Counted from the stretch's first letter, positions 8,742 through 17,597 are shown. The stretch is 64,000 nucleotides of DNA from Streptomyces sp. KL109B (GCF_030766935.1 NZ_JASERL010000006.1:62001-126000), one strand, 5' to 3'. Notes: a model not told the origin generated them from the sequence alone. Numbers and translations: made by a program.

Positions 8742-9709
8742 GCGAGAACAGTGACGAGGAAGGTTACGAGAGGCGGCTCCAGGGCTTCGTCGGGCGCGAG
8801 TTGAGCCCCCTCACCCCCGGCCAGGACCCGGTCAACCAGCCGATGATCCGGCACTGGGCCGAGGCCATGGGTGACACCAACCCCGTCTACACCGACGCCT
8901 CCGCGGCCCGAGCCACCGGACGCCCGGACATCGTCGCGCCCGCGTCGATGGTGCAGGCGTGGACGATGCGCGGATACGCCGCCACCGTCGCCACTGTCTC
9001 CCCGCAGCCCGGCCGCCGCGCCTTCGACGAACTCGTCGCACTCCTCGACGAAGGTGGCTACACGTCCGTGGTGGCGACCGACTCGGAGCTGGACTTCGCC
9101 CGCGAACTCGGGCCAGGCGACCACATCTCCGTACAGGAAGTCGTGGAGTCGATCTCGGCGGAGAAGCGGACAGGGCTCGGCGCCGGACGCTTCGTCACGA
9201 CCCTGAAGACCTACCGCGACCAGGACGGCGGGATTGTCGCGACGCAGCGCTGGCGCACCCTGCGCTTCCGTCCGGGGACCCCAACTCCCGTACAGGAACG
9301 GCCGATTCGCCCCCGACCCGCCCTCAACCGGGACAACGCCTTCTGGTTCGAAGCGACCAAGGAACACCGGCTGCTCATCCAGCGCTGCGCCTCCTGCGAG
9401 ACCCTGCGCCACCCGCCAGGACCCTGCTGCCCGCACTGCGGCTCCCTGGAGTGGGACACCGTACGGGCCTCGGGTCGCGCCCGGGTTCACACCTTCACGG
9501 TCAACCACCACCCACGGCACCCGGCGTTCGACTACCCGCTGGTCGTCGCGGTCCTCGAACTCGCCGAAGGCACCCGGCTGATCGCCAACCTCACCGGCGT
9601 CGCCCCCGAGGACGTGACCGTCGACATGCCCGTCGTCCTCGACTGGCTCGACGCCGACCCCGACCTGACCCTGCCGGTGTTCCGGCCCGAAGCCACGGAG
9701 GACCGCTGA
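8738..9709 (+). CDS. chsH2: Steroid enoyl-CoA hydratase subunit ChsH2-like (MaoC plus DUF35 zinc ribbon/OB)
   Basis: 323 residues. The N-terminal half is a MaoC-like hot-dog (PMIRHWAEAMGDTNPVYTD, then YTSVVATDSELDFARELGPG). The C-terminal half is a DUF35 module with a four-cysteine zinc ribbon (CASC and CPHC) and an OB-fold (VHTFTVNHHPRHPAFDYPLV). This fusion is the hallmark of ChsH2 (Rv3542c), which pairs with ChsH1 to hydrate the steroid enoyl-CoA; its DUF35 part docks the Ltp2 aldolase. The GTG start at 8738 overlaps the chsE2 stop (GTGA). The complex partners chsH1 and ltp2 follow within 1.6 kb, which supports the assignment. Confidence 0.88.
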   Translation: MSENSDEEGYERRLQGFVGRELSPLTPGQDPVNQPMIRHWAEAMGDTNPVYTDASAARATGRPDIVAPASMVQAWTMRGYAATVATVSPQPGRRAFDELVALLDEGGYTSVVATDSELDFARELGPGDHISVQEVVESISAEKRTGLGAGRFVTTLKTYRDQDGGIVATQRWRTLRFRPGTPTPVQERPIRPRPALNRDNAFWFEATKEHRLLIQRCASCETLRHPPGPCCPHCGSLEWDTVRASGRARVHTFTVNHHPRHPAFDYPLVVAVLELAEGTRLIANLTGVAPEDVTVDMPVVLDWLDADPDLTLPVFRPEATEDR

Positions 9710-10824
9710 TGGACTTCACGCTGGGAGAAGACCTCGACGAGCTGCGCAAGCTGGCCCGCGAGATCTTCACGGACCACGCCACCCCCGAACGGCTGCGCGC
9801 CGCCGAGACATCCACGACCCGCGTCGACGACACCCTCTGGGCGGACCTGGGCGCGGCCGGACTGCTCGCCGCGCCGCTCCCCGAGGAGGAGGGTGGCGCG
9901 GGACTGGGCCTCGCCGGGCTCTGCGTCCTGCTGGAGGAACAGGGGCGCCGCGTGGCACCCGTGCCGCTCTGGCCGGCCGTGCTCGCCGCGCTGGCGGTGG
10001 CCGGGTTCGGCTCGGCCGGGCAGCGGGCCGCGCTGCTGCCGGGCGCCGTCGACGGTACGAGCAGAATCACGCTCGCCCTGGAGGAGTTCGCGCCCGCCGA
10101 CGCTCGTACGCCGCTGACCACGGCCGCCCCGGACGGGACCGGCTGGCGGCTCACCGGAACCAAGGCGGTCGTCCCGTCGGCGGCCGGCGCAGAGCATGTG
10201 CTGGTCGCCGCCACCACGGGCTCGGGGGCCGGTCTCTTCCTCGTACGACGTGACGCGCCCGGCGCGACGTGGACACCGGCCGAGACCACCACGTACGACC
10301 TGAGCGCCCATCTCGACCTGGACGGCACCCCCGCCGAGGCGGTCGGTGCGCCCGGCGCCGGTGTGCTGGAGTGGACGGTCGGCCGGGCCCGTACGGCGCT
10401 GGCGGCCGTTCAACTGGGCGTGACACAGGGGGCGTTGGCGTACGCGGCCGAACACCTCGGGGCTCGGGAGCAGTTCGGGCGTCCGCTCGCCACCTTCCAG
10501 GCGGTGCAGCACCAACTCGCGGACTGCGTCATCGAGATCGACGCGATGCGGGTGACGCTGTGGCAGGCGGTGACCGCGCTGGAGGACGGGCAGGACACCG
10601 AGCGGGCGGTGCTGGTCGCCAAGTGGTGGGCGGGGGAAGGCGGTCTGAACGTCGTCCACCGCGTCCAGCACGTCCACGGTGGCATCGGCGTCGACACCGA
10701 CTACCCCGTGCACCGGCACTTCCTGTGGGGCAAACAGATCGCGACCACGCTCGGCGGGGCCGCGGCCGACCTCTCCCGGCTCGGGGATCTCCTGGCGGAG
10801 GCCGACACGGCGGTGGCCTCGTGA
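9709..10824 (+). CDS. chsE1: Steroid acyl-CoA dehydrogenase, ChsE1 (FadE28)-like subunit
   Basis: 371 residues with weak ACAD similarity in the N-terminal half, as expected for the non-catalytic-type subunit. The C-terminal helical part is clear: REQFGRPLATFQAVQHQLAD and VQHVHGGIGVDTDYPVHRHF. The shorter length, MDFTLGEDLDELR start and position beside chsH1 fit FadE28/ChsE1 (339 aa as recalled), the partner of ChsE2. The start ATG shares its A with the chsH2 stop (TGATG). The order chsE2-chsH2-chsE1-chsH1-ltp2 differs slightly from the mycobacterial fadE28-fadE29-Rv3542c-Rv3541c-ltp2. Confidence 0.82.
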   Translation: MDFTLGEDLDELRKLAREIFTDHATPERLRAAETSTTRVDDTLWADLGAAGLLAAPLPEEEGGAGLGLAGLCVLLEEQGRRVAPVPLWPAVLAALAVAGFGSAGQRAALLPGAVDGTSRITLALEEFAPADARTPLTTAAPDGTGWRLTGTKAVVPSAAGAEHVLVAATTGSGAGLFLVRRDAPGATWTPAETTTYDLSAHLDLDGTPAEAVGAPGAGVLEWTVGRARTALAAVQLGVTQGALAYAAEHLGAREQFGRPLATFQAVQHQLADCVIEIDAMRVTLWQAVTALEDGQDTERAVLVAKWWAGEGGLNVVHRVQHVHGGIGVDTDYPVHRHFLWGKQIATTLGGAAADLSRLGDLLAEADTAVAS

Positions 10825-11303
10825 GTACGACGAGTGAGCCGGGTACGCCGAGTACGTCGCGTACGCCGAGTACGCCGATGACCCGTACGTACGACGAGGT
10901 GGCGGTCGGCGAGGAGCTGCCGCCGCTGGAGATCCCGGTGACCCGGACCCTGATCGTGGCCACGGCGCTGGCGAGCCGCGACTACCAGGACGTGCACCAC
11001 GATCCCGAACTGGCCCGCGCCCGCGGCTCGAAGGACGTCTTCATGAACATCCTGACCAGCAACGGCCTGGTCGACCGGTACGTCACCGGATGGGCGGGAC
11101 CGGCCGCGGCCGTCCGCTCCATCCGTATCCGCCTGGGCGCCCCCAACCACCCCGGAGACACCATGGTGCTCACGGGCACGGTCACCGCCAAGAGCGAGGG
11201 GAGCGAGGTCGTGGAGATCGCCGTGCGCGGCACCAACAGCCTCGGAGCACACGTCACCGGCTCGGTCACGGTACGTCTGCCGAAGGAGGCGGGCGCGCGA
11301 TGA
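10821..11303 (+). CDS. chsH1: Steroid enoyl-CoA hydratase subunit ChsH1-like (single MaoC hot-dog)
   Basis: 160 residues. After about 20 low-complexity Ser/Thr/Pro residues comes a single MaoC domain with ALASRDYQDVHHDPELA, GSKDVFMNILTSNGLVDRYV and RLGAPNHPGDTMVLTG, matching ChsH1 (Rv3541c, about 129 aa). ChsH1 carries the catalytic Asp/His pair of the ChsH1-ChsH2 hydratase. The GTG at 10821 overlaps the chsE1 stop. An ATG at 10878 would remove the low-complexity leader but has no clear ribosome site. The leader is encoded by GTACGCCGA-like repeats and may be a recent extension. Confidence 0.87.
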   Translation: MSTTSEPGTPSTSRTPSTPMTRTYDEVAVGEELPPLEIPVTRTLIVATALASRDYQDVHHDPELARARGSKDVFMNILTSNGLVDRYVTGWAGPAAAVRSIRIRLGAPNHPGDTMVLTGTVTAKSEGSEVVEIAVRGTNSLGAHVTGSVTVRLPKEAGAR

Positions 11304-12484
11304 CCACGGCAACCGCGCTGACGGGCGGCGCCGCCGTCGTCGGCATCGGCGCCACCGAGTTCTCCAAGAGCTCCGGCCGCAGCGAGCTCCAACTCGCCTG
11401 CGAGGCCGTTCTCTTGGCCCTCGCCGACGCGGGCCTCACCCCCGCCGACGTGGACGGCCTCGTCAGCTTCACGGCAGACACCAGCGGCGAGATCCACGTG
11501 GCCCGCAACACGGGCATGGGCGAGCTGACCTTCTTCTCCCGCGTCGGATACGGCGGCGGGGCAGGCTGCGCGACCGTGCAGCAGGCCGCCATGGCCGTCG
11601 CCTCCGGCGCCGCCGAGGTCGTCGTCTGCTACCGCGCCTTCAACGAACGCTCCGGCGAACGCTACGGACTCGGCCAGGCCGACCGGGCCATGGACACCGG
11701 CGCGGACCGGGCCGCGTACTCGTGGATGACACCCTTCGGGCTGAACACCCCCGCCCAGTGGGTGGCCATGTTCGCGCGCCGCTATATGCACGAATACGGC
11801 GCCACCAGCGAGGACTTCGGCCGCGTCGCGGTCGTGGACCGGAGGCACGCGGCGACCAATCCGGCGGCCTGGTTCCACGGCAGGCCCATCACCCTCGCCG
11901 ACCACCAGGCGTCCCGCTGGATCGCCGAACCACTGCGCCTCCTCGACTGCTGCCAGGAGACCGACGGCGGCCAGGCACTCGTGATCGTCTCCGCCGACCG
12001 CGCCCGCGACCTGCCGCACCCGCCCGCGCTCATCCTCGGCGCCGCCCAGGGCTCGGGCGCCGACCAGCACATGATGACCAGCTACTACCGCGAACACATC
12101 AGCGGCATCCCGGAGATGGGACTCGTCGGGCGGCAGCTGTACGCACAGTCCGGCCTCCGGCCCGACGACATCGACGCCGCGATCCTCTACGACCACTTCA
12201 CCCCGCTGGTGCTGCCGCAACTGGAGGAGCTGGGCTTCTGCGGGGTCGGGGAGGCGAAGGACTTCATCGCCGACGGGCACCTCGAACTCGGCGGCAGGCT
12301 GCCCGCGAACACGCACGGCGGGCAGCTCGGCGAGGCCTATCTGCACGGCATGAACGGCATCGCCGAGGCCGTCCGCCTCGTCCGCGGCAGCTCCGCGAAC
12401 CAGCCCGAGGACGTCGCACACGTCCTGGTCACCGCCGGAACCGGCGTCCCGACCAGCGGCCTGGTCCTGGGAGCGGCCCGATGA
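11300..12484 (+). CDS. ltp2: Ltp2-like thiolase-fold retro-aldolase
   Basis: 394 residues, thiolase superfamily (SCP-x/lipid-transfer type). Visible: GGAAVVGIGATEFSKSSGRSE at the N terminus, YGGGAGCATVQQAAMAVASG, SRWIAEPLRLLDCCQETDGG, and the C-terminal NTHGGQLGEAYLHGMNGIAE with the conserved Tyr/His region. Ltp2 cleaves the 17-hydroxy steroid-20-carboxyl-CoA to the 17-ketosteroid and propionyl-CoA, which completes side-chain removal. It overlaps chsH1 by 4 bp, and its partner ChsH2 is encoded upstream. The motifs and gene context make this one of the most secure calls in the island. Confidence 0.92.
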   Translation: MTTATALTGGAAVVGIGATEFSKSSGRSELQLACEAVLLALADAGLTPADVDGLVSFTADTSGEIHVARNTGMGELTFFSRVGYGGGAGCATVQQAAMAVASGAAEVVVCYRAFNERSGERYGLGQADRAMDTGADRAAYSWMTPFGLNTPAQWVAMFARRYMHEYGATSEDFGRVAVVDRRHAATNPAAWFHGRPITLADHQASRWIAEPLRLLDCCQETDGGQALVIVSADRARDLPHPPALILGAAQGSGADQHMMTSYYREHISGIPEMGLVGRQLYAQSGLRPDDIDAAILYDHFTPLVLPQLEELGFCGVGEAKDFIADGHLELGGRLPANTHGGQLGEAYLHGMNGIAEAVRLVRGSSANQPEDVAHVLVTAGTGVPTSGLVLGAAR

Positions 12485-13347
12485 CCGCCTCTCCGTGGCG
12501 CGGTCACGAGCTGGGTACCCGCACCGTCGCGTACACCGAGCGCGACGCGATCCTCTACGCCCTCGCCGTCGGAGCGCGCGCCGACGAACTCGACCTCGTC
12601 TTCGAGGAACGCCTCAGGGTTCTGCCGACCTTCGCCCTCACCCTGGCCCAGTGGGCCCCCGACGCCCTCGGCGTGCTCGGCGCCTTCGACACCACGACCG
12701 CCGTGCACGGCGCCCAGCGCCTCACCGTGCGCCAACCACTGCCACGGGCGGGGGAGTTGACGATGACGGCCCACGTCGCCGAGGTGTGGGACAAGGGCGG
12801 CGCCGCCGTCTTCGACGTAGAGGTGCACAGCGAACACTTCCTGGCGACGTGGTCCCTGTTCGCCCCCGGTGGTGGCGGTTTCGGCGGCGAGCGAGGACCC
12901 GGCTCCCCGCGCCGCCCCGAGGCACCGGCCGACCGCCGGCTGACCCTGGCCACGCATCGCGAACAGGCCGCCCAATACCGGCTGTTGGGCGACCGGCACC
13001 ACATGCACATCGACCCGGACGCGGCCCGCGCGGCGGGCATGCCCCGGCCCTTCCTGCACGGCCTGTGCACCCTCGCCGCCCTCACCCTGCCCGCCGCCGG
13101 GACCCTGGGCGCCCACCCGGCCGACCTCACGGACCTCGAAGCACGCTTCAGCGCCCCCGTCTTCCCCGGCGACCGGCTCACCGCCGAGGCCTGGGACGAC
13201 GGGCCCGGCAGGCTTCGGATCGAGGCATCGGCGCACGGGCACCCGGTCCTCACCGGCGTCCGCACCCGTTTCGCCACCGCGCCAACCACCTTTACCGCCT
13301 CCGCCACCCGACAGCAGTCACCGTACGAGGAGAGCTCCGATGCTTGA
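12481..13347 (+). CDS. MaoC-type enoyl-CoA hydratase (second Hsd4B-type paralogue)
   Basis: 288 residues, paralogous to the gene at 254. Shared features are RDAILYALAVGARADEL, RVLPTFALTLAQW, EVWDKGGAAV, FAPGGGGFGGERG and the catalytic-half QAAQYRLLGDRHHMHIDP with RPFLHGLCTLAAL. In this copy the usual DxNPLH becomes DRHHMHID, so the catalytic Asp/His spacing is kept but the Asn is replaced. It overlaps ltp2 by 4 bp and hsaE by 8 bp. It probably hydrates another side-chain or ring-derived enoyl-CoA. Confidence 0.82.
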   Translation: MTASPWRGHELGTRTVAYTERDAILYALAVGARADELDLVFEERLRVLPTFALTLAQWAPDALGVLGAFDTTTAVHGAQRLTVRQPLPRAGELTMTAHVAEVWDKGGAAVFDVEVHSEHFLATWSLFAPGGGGFGGERGPGSPRRPEAPADRRLTLATHREQAAQYRLLGDRHHMHIDPDAARAAGMPRPFLHGLCTLAALTLPAAGTLGAHPADLTDLEARFSAPVFPGDRLTAEAWDDGPGRLRIEASAHGHPVLTGVRTRFATAPTTFTASATRQQSPYEESSDA

Positions 13348-14128
13348 CGCGCCCCAACGCACCGCCGCCGCCGACCTGTTGTGGCGGGCGGAGCGCGACC
13401 GCGCCCCCGTCGACCCGCTCACCCCGGCGTTCCCCGGCATCGACGTCGTCGACGCGTACGAGATCCAACTGAGCAACATCCGCAGGCGACTCGAAAGCCC
13501 GGGGGTGCGCGTGCGCGGCCACAAGGTCGGCCTCTCCTCCGAGGTCATGCAGCGGATGATGGGCGTCGACGAACCCGACTACGGCCACTTGCTCTCGGAC
13601 ATGGTGCTGCCCGAGGACACCCCGGTCGAGGCCGGCCGCTACTGCGCCCCGCGCATCGAGGTGGAGATCGGCTACGTACTCGGAGAGAGCCTGCCCGGCG
13701 AGGACTGCACCGAGAAGGACGTCCTCGCCGCGACGGAGTACGTCGTCGCCTCCCTCGAACTCATCGACAGCCGGATCGCCGACTGGCGGATCGGCCTCAC
13801 CGACACCATCGCCGACAACGCCTCATCGGCCGGTGTCGTCCTGGGGGAGCGGCGGGTCGCCCCGGGCGATCTCGACCTCGCCGACATCGGCGCCGTGCTG
13901 TTCCGGGGCGGCGAGGAGATCGCGCGCGGTCGTACGAGCGCGGTCCTGGGCGATCCCACCGTGGCCGTCGCGTGGCTGGCGCGGAAGGTCGCCGCGTTCG
14001 GGGTGCGGCTCGAGGCGGGGCACGTGATCCTGCCCGGCTCGTGCACGGCCGCCGTCGACGCCCGGCCGGGGGACGAATTCCGGGCGGAGTTCGAGGGGCT
14101 GGGTGATGTGTCGGTCCGGTTCGTCTAG
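13340..14128 (+). CDS. hsaE: 2-Hydroxyhexa-2,4-dienoate hydratase, HsaE-like
   Basis: 262 residues of the FAH/2-keto-4-pentenoate hydratase family. KVGLSSEVMQRMMGVDEPDY, RIEVEIGYVLGE, SLELIDSRIADWRIGLTDTI and VLPGSCTAAVDARPGDEF carry the divalent-metal (Glu/Glu/Asp) and substrate site. The sequence tracks mycobacterial HsaE (261 aa) closely. HsaE hydrates the dienoate released from steroid ring A. The enzymes that act before it (HsaC, HsaD) and after it (HsaF aldolase, HsaG dehydrogenase) are not in this window. It is the last gene before an internal promoter region. Confidence 0.88.
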   Translation: MLDAPQRTAAADLLWRAERDRAPVDPLTPAFPGIDVVDAYEIQLSNIRRRLESPGVRVRGHKVGLSSEVMQRMMGVDEPDYGHLLSDMVLPEDTPVEAGRYCAPRIEVEIGYVLGESLPGEDCTEKDVLAATEYVVASLELIDSRIADWRIGLTDTIADNASSAGVVLGERRVAPGDLDLADIGAVLFRGGEEIARGRTSAVLGDPTVAVAWLARKVAAFGVRLEAGHVILPGSCTAAVDARPGDEFRAEFEGLGDVSVRFV

Positions 14129-14139
14129 GCGCGCGTCGC

Positions 14140-14154
14140 GACCACTGAGCGGGA
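14140..14154. promoter_or_regulatory. Candidate operator, copy C of the 15-bp palindrome
   Basis: GACCACTGAGCGGGA, in the 108-bp gap before the hsd4A-like gene. The right half matches the consensus exactly and the left half is degenerate (4 of 7 pairs). Its core CACTGAGCGG is identical to that of copy D upstream of kshA. Confidence 0.4.
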
Positions 14155-14169
14155 CAGCCGCCGAGGCGG

Positions 14170-14189
14170 AACCAGAATTCGTACTAGTT
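14170..14189. promoter_or_regulatory. KstR-box-like imperfect palindrome
   Basis: AACCAGAATTCGTACTAGTT resembles the KstR operator as I recall it (core TAGAACnnGTTCTA) at most positions. It lies in one of the few AT-rich stretches of the island, 48 bp upstream of the hsd4A start. It could equally overlap a promoter -10 region. No second copy was found at the other island promoters, so this is weak. Confidence 0.3.
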
Positions 14190-14236
14190 TTCAGCGCCGT
14201 ACCCGCCAAGCAGCACACGAGAACGGAAGAGGCACC

Positions 14237-15169
14237 ATGAGCACGAGGACCAGCCTGGAAGGGCGTACCGCCGTCGTCACGGGGGCCGGGGCCGGCCTGG
14301 GGCGCGGTGAGGCGCTGGCGCTCGCGGCGCAGGGCGCCAACGTCGTCGTCAACGACATGGGTCCGGCCGCCGATGACGTCGTCGCCGAGATCAAGGCACT
14401 CGGCCGCGACGCGGTCGCCGTCACCGGCGACATCGGCGACTGGTCCATGGGTGACCGCCTGGTCCTCGCCGCCCTGGAGACCTTCGGCAGCCTGGACATC
14501 GTCGTCAACAACGCGGGCATCCTGCGCGACAAGATGGTGTTCAACCTGACCGAGTCCGACTGGGACGACGTCATCCGCACGCACCTCAAGGGCCACGCCG
14601 CCGTCATCCGTGCCGCCGCCGCGCACTGGCGGTCGGCGAGCAAGGCGGCCGGAGGGCCGGTCTACGGGCGGGTCGTCAACACCTCGTCCGAGGCCTTCCT
14701 GTTCGGCGCCCCCGGCCAGCCCAACTACTCCGCCGCCAAGGCCGGCATCACCGCACTCACCCTCGCCACCGCGCAGGGCCTCGCGCGCTACGGCGTCCGC
14801 GCCAACGCCATCTGCCCGCGCGCCCGCACCGCCATGACCGCCGACGCGTTCGGCACGGGCGCCACGCCCGAGGGCGGCCTCGACATCATGGCGCCGGAGC
14901 GGGTCGCGACGTTCGTCGGCTATCTGGGCTCCCCGGCAGCCGATGACATCAACGGACAGGTCTTCGTCGTCTACGGAGACATGGTCGCGCTGCTGGCGCC
15001 GCCCACCGTCGAGAAGAAGTTCACCGCCCCCAACGGCACCTTCACACCGGAGGAGTTGGAGGCCGGTCTGTCCCCGTACTTCTCCGGCCGCGACCCCCAC
15101 CGCACCTTCGCCGCGTACAGCGTCGCCGCGCTCGACACCACCGGTACGCAGCAGGGAGCCGACCGGTGA
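14237..15169 (+). CDS. hsd4A: Hsd4A-like 17-beta-HSD/3-hydroxyacyl-CoA dehydrogenase (SDR)
   Basis: 310-residue SDR of the peroxisomal multifunctional enzyme type. TGAGAGLGRGEALALAAQGA is the dinucleotide motif, VVNNAGILRDKMVFNLTESD the NNAG region, and PNYSAAKAGITALTLATAQG the catalytic Tyr/Lys. The C terminus (VYGDMVALLAPPTVEKKF and YFSGRDPHRTF) matches Hsd4A (Rv3502c), which oxidises the beta-hydroxyacyl-CoA of the sterol side chain and 17-hydroxysteroids. An AACGGAAGAGG site precedes the ATG. It starts a second cluster-internal operon (hsd4A-SDR-fadD3-hsaA). Confidence 0.82.
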   Translation: MSTRTSLEGRTAVVTGAGAGLGRGEALALAAQGANVVVNDMGPAADDVVAEIKALGRDAVAVTGDIGDWSMGDRLVLAALETFGSLDIVVNNAGILRDKMVFNLTESDWDDVIRTHLKGHAAVIRAAAAHWRSASKAAGGPVYGRVVNTSSEAFLFGAPGQPNYSAAKAGITALTLATAQGLARYGVRANAICPRARTAMTADAFGTGATPEGGLDIMAPERVATFVGYLGSPAADDINGQVFVVYGDMVALLAPPTVEKKFTAPNGTFTPEELEAGLSPYFSGRDPHRTFAAYSVAALDTTGTQQGADR

Positions 15170-15960
15170 TCGACAAGGACGCGTACGGCCCGTGGGCCGT
15201 CGTCGCCGGCGGCTCCGAGGGAGTGGGCGCCTCCTTCGCCCACCAACTCGCCGACGCCGGGATCAACCTGGTGCTCATCGCCCGCAAACCAGGCCCCCTG
15301 GAGCGGACCGCCACTGAGGTCCGCGCCAAGGGAGTCGACGTACACACCCTCCCGCTGGACCTGCTCGACCCCGGGGCACCAAAGGCGATCCGCGCCGTCA
15401 CCGACGGCCTCGATGTCGGCCTCCTCGTCTTCAACGCGGGGGCCAATACCTACGGCCACGAGTTCGTCGGCGGTGAACTCGACCGCGTCCAGGGCGTGAT
15501 CGACCTGAACATCACCTCCCAGCTCGCCCTCACCCACCACTTCGGTGCGCGGATGAAGGAGCGTGGCCGCGGCGGCATCCTGCTCGTCGGCTCCCTCGCG
15601 GGCTACATGGGGCAGGCGCGGCTGAGCGTGTACTCCGCCGTGAAGGCGTTCAGCCGGGTCTTCGCCGAGGGCCTGTGGCTGGAGCTCGCGCCGCACGGCG
15701 TGCACGTCCTCGAACTCGTCCTCGGAGTCACCCGCACCCCCGCGATGGAACGGGCGGGCCTGCGCATGGACCTCCCGGGCCTCGACGTCGCCGACCCGGA
15801 CGACGTGGCCCGCGAAGGACTGGAACACCTCGCGGACGGGCCCCTGTGGGTGGCCGGCGGAAACCTCACCACGGCCGAGCGGCGCTCCGTGGTCCGTGAC
15901 CGCGCGGGACTCGTGCGCGGCGCCCACGAGGCGTCCCAGCGCCTGCTGCCGAAGGAGTGA
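15166..15960 (+). CDS. Short-chain dehydrogenase/reductase
   Basis: 264-residue SDR. The N-terminal motif is GGSEGVGASFAHQLADAG, followed by NAGANTYGHEF and the catalytic region GSLAGYMGQARLSVYSAVKAF (Tyr/Lys). The early part resembles the YqjQ/DltE type, which often acts on lipids or steroids. The GTG start at 15166 overlaps the hsd4A stop. It probably handles a hydroxy/keto interconversion on a steroid nucleus; the exact step is not inferable. Confidence 0.8.
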   Translation: MIDKDAYGPWAVVAGGSEGVGASFAHQLADAGINLVLIARKPGPLERTATEVRAKGVDVHTLPLDLLDPGAPKAIRAVTDGLDVGLLVFNAGANTYGHEFVGGELDRVQGVIDLNITSQLALTHHFGARMKERGRGGILLVGSLAGYMGQARLSVYSAVKAFSRVFAEGLWLELAPHGVHVLELVLGVTRTPAMERAGLRMDLPGLDVADPDDVAREGLEHLADGPLWVAGGNLTTAERRSVVRDRAGLVRGAHEASQRLLPKE

Positions 15961-17579
15961 CGGGCGTGCCGCTCGACCACTCCGCCACCGTCCCCGCCGT
16001 CCTCGCTCGCGCCGCGGATGCCTTCCCGGACGCGGAGGCGCTCGTCGACGGCGACGTACGGCTGACCAACCGTCAACTGCACGCGGACGCCCTCGCGGTC
16101 ACCAGATCCCTCCTCGCCCTGGGGGTCAGGCGCGGCGAACGCGTCGCGCTGTGGGCGCCCAACAGTGCCCGCTGGATCACGGCCGCGCTCGGCGTGCTGG
16201 GCGCGGGCGCCGTCCTCGTCCCGGTGAACACCCGGTACAAGGGCGACGAGGCCCGCTGGGTGCTGGAGCGGAGCCGGGCCCGGCTGCTGCTCGTCGAGAA
16301 CGGGTTCCTCGGGAACGACTACGTGGGGATGCTCGATGCCGTGGTGGTGGGGGAGCGGGGGCCCGTGCCAGGGCTCCCGGAGCTGGCCCACGTGGTGGAC
16401 CTGGCCGACGCGGACGGCGGGAACACCTCCTCCGCCACCCCCTGGCCGGCCTTCCTGCGCCTCGGCGCCACCGTGCCCGCCGCCGACGCCACCGCCAGAG
16501 CGGCGGGCGTACGGGAGGACGACGTGTCGGACGTGCTGTTCACCTCCGGCACCACCGGACGCCCCAAGGGCGTGATGACCACGCACCGGCAGAACGTCCG
16601 CACCTACCTGGCCTGGTCGAAGCGGACCGGACTCGCCCGCGGCGACCGGTATTTGATCATCAGCCCGATGTTCCACTGCTTCGGCTACAAGGCGGGCGTC
16701 CTGGCCTGCCTGCTGCGCGGCGCGACCATGGTGCTGCAACAGGTCTTCGACGCGGCCGAGACCCTGCGGATCGTCGAGGACGAATCGATCACCGTCCTGC
16801 CCGGCCCGCCCACCATCTTCACCACACTCCTGGACGCGCCCGGCCGCGACCGCCACGACCTGTCCTCCCTGCGCCTGGCCGTCACCGGCGCCGCCACCGT
16901 GCCGGTCGCCCTGGTCACCCGCGTACGGGCAGAACTCTTCCCGGTCGTGGTCACCGCCTACGGCCTCACCGAGTCCTGCGGCACGGTCACCGTCTGCCGC
17001 GCCGACGACAGCGACGAGACGATCGCCCGCACCTCCGGACGCCCCATCGACGGCGTGCGGGTGCGGGTGGTCGACGCCGCCCGCCGACCGCTGCCCGCAG
17101 GGCAGGACGGCGAGGTACTGGTCCGCGGCTACAACGTGATGCTCGGCTACCTCGACGACCCCGAGGCCACCGCCGAAGCCGTCGACGACGAGGGCTGGCT
17201 CGCCACCGGCGACGTAGGACACCTCGACGAGGACGGACGCCTCACCCTCACCGGACGCTCGAAGGAGATGTACGTCGTCGGCGGGTTCAACGTCTATCCG
17301 GCGGAGGTCGAGCAACTCCTCAGCCGGCACGAAGCCGTCGCCGAGGCGGCCGTCGTCGGCGTCCCCGACGAGCGGCTCGGCGAGGTGGGACGCGCGTACG
17401 TCACCCTCCGCACCGCCGCCGAGACCACCCCGGCGGAACTGGCCGGCTTCTGCCGCGCGCACCTGGCGAACTTCAAGGTGCCCCGCGAGGTCGTCGTCCT
17501 CGACACCTTCCCGCGCAACGCGGCAGGCAAGATCCGCAAGACCGACCTGACAGACCTGGACGTCCAGCAGGACACCTGA
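15957..17579 (+). CDS. fadD3: HIP-CoA ligase-like acyl-CoA synthetase, FadD3-like
   Basis: 540 residues counted from GTG 15957 (overlapping the SDR stop). A second GTG at 15966 lies 8 bp after AAGGAG and may be the true start. ANL motifs: FTSGTTGRPKG (195-205), FHCFGYKAGVLACLLRGATM, TAYGLTESCG, WLATGDVGHLDEDG, MYVVGGFNVYPAEVEQ and PRNAAGKIRK. The FGYKAG and MYVVGGFNVYPAEVEQ blocks and VGVPDERLGEVGRAYV match FadD3 (Rv3561). That enzyme activates the indanedione propanoate left after rings A/B are removed. The downstream ring C/D enzymes (IpdAB and others) are absent here. Confidence 0.75.
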   Translation: MTGVPLDHSATVPAVLARAADAFPDAEALVDGDVRLTNRQLHADALAVTRSLLALGVRRGERVALWAPNSARWITAALGVLGAGAVLVPVNTRYKGDEARWVLERSRARLLLVENGFLGNDYVGMLDAVVVGERGPVPGLPELAHVVDLADADGGNTSSATPWPAFLRLGATVPAADATARAAGVREDDVSDVLFTSGTTGRPKGVMTTHRQNVRTYLAWSKRTGLARGDRYLIISPMFHCFGYKAGVLACLLRGATMVLQQVFDAAETLRIVEDESITVLPGPPTIFTTLLDAPGRDRHDLSSLRLAVTGAATVPVALVTRVRAELFPVVVTAYGLTESCGTVTVCRADDSDETIARTSGRPIDGVRVRVVDAARRPLPAGQDGEVLVRGYNVMLGYLDDPEATAEAVDDEGWLATGDVGHLDEDGRLTLTGRSKEMYVVGGFNVYPAEVEQLLSRHEAVAEAAVVGVPDERLGEVGRAYVTLRTAAETTPAELAGFCRAHLANFKVPREVVVLDTFPRNAAGKIRKTDLTDLDVQQDT

Positions 17580-17597
17580 AGGGGACGAGACGACACG

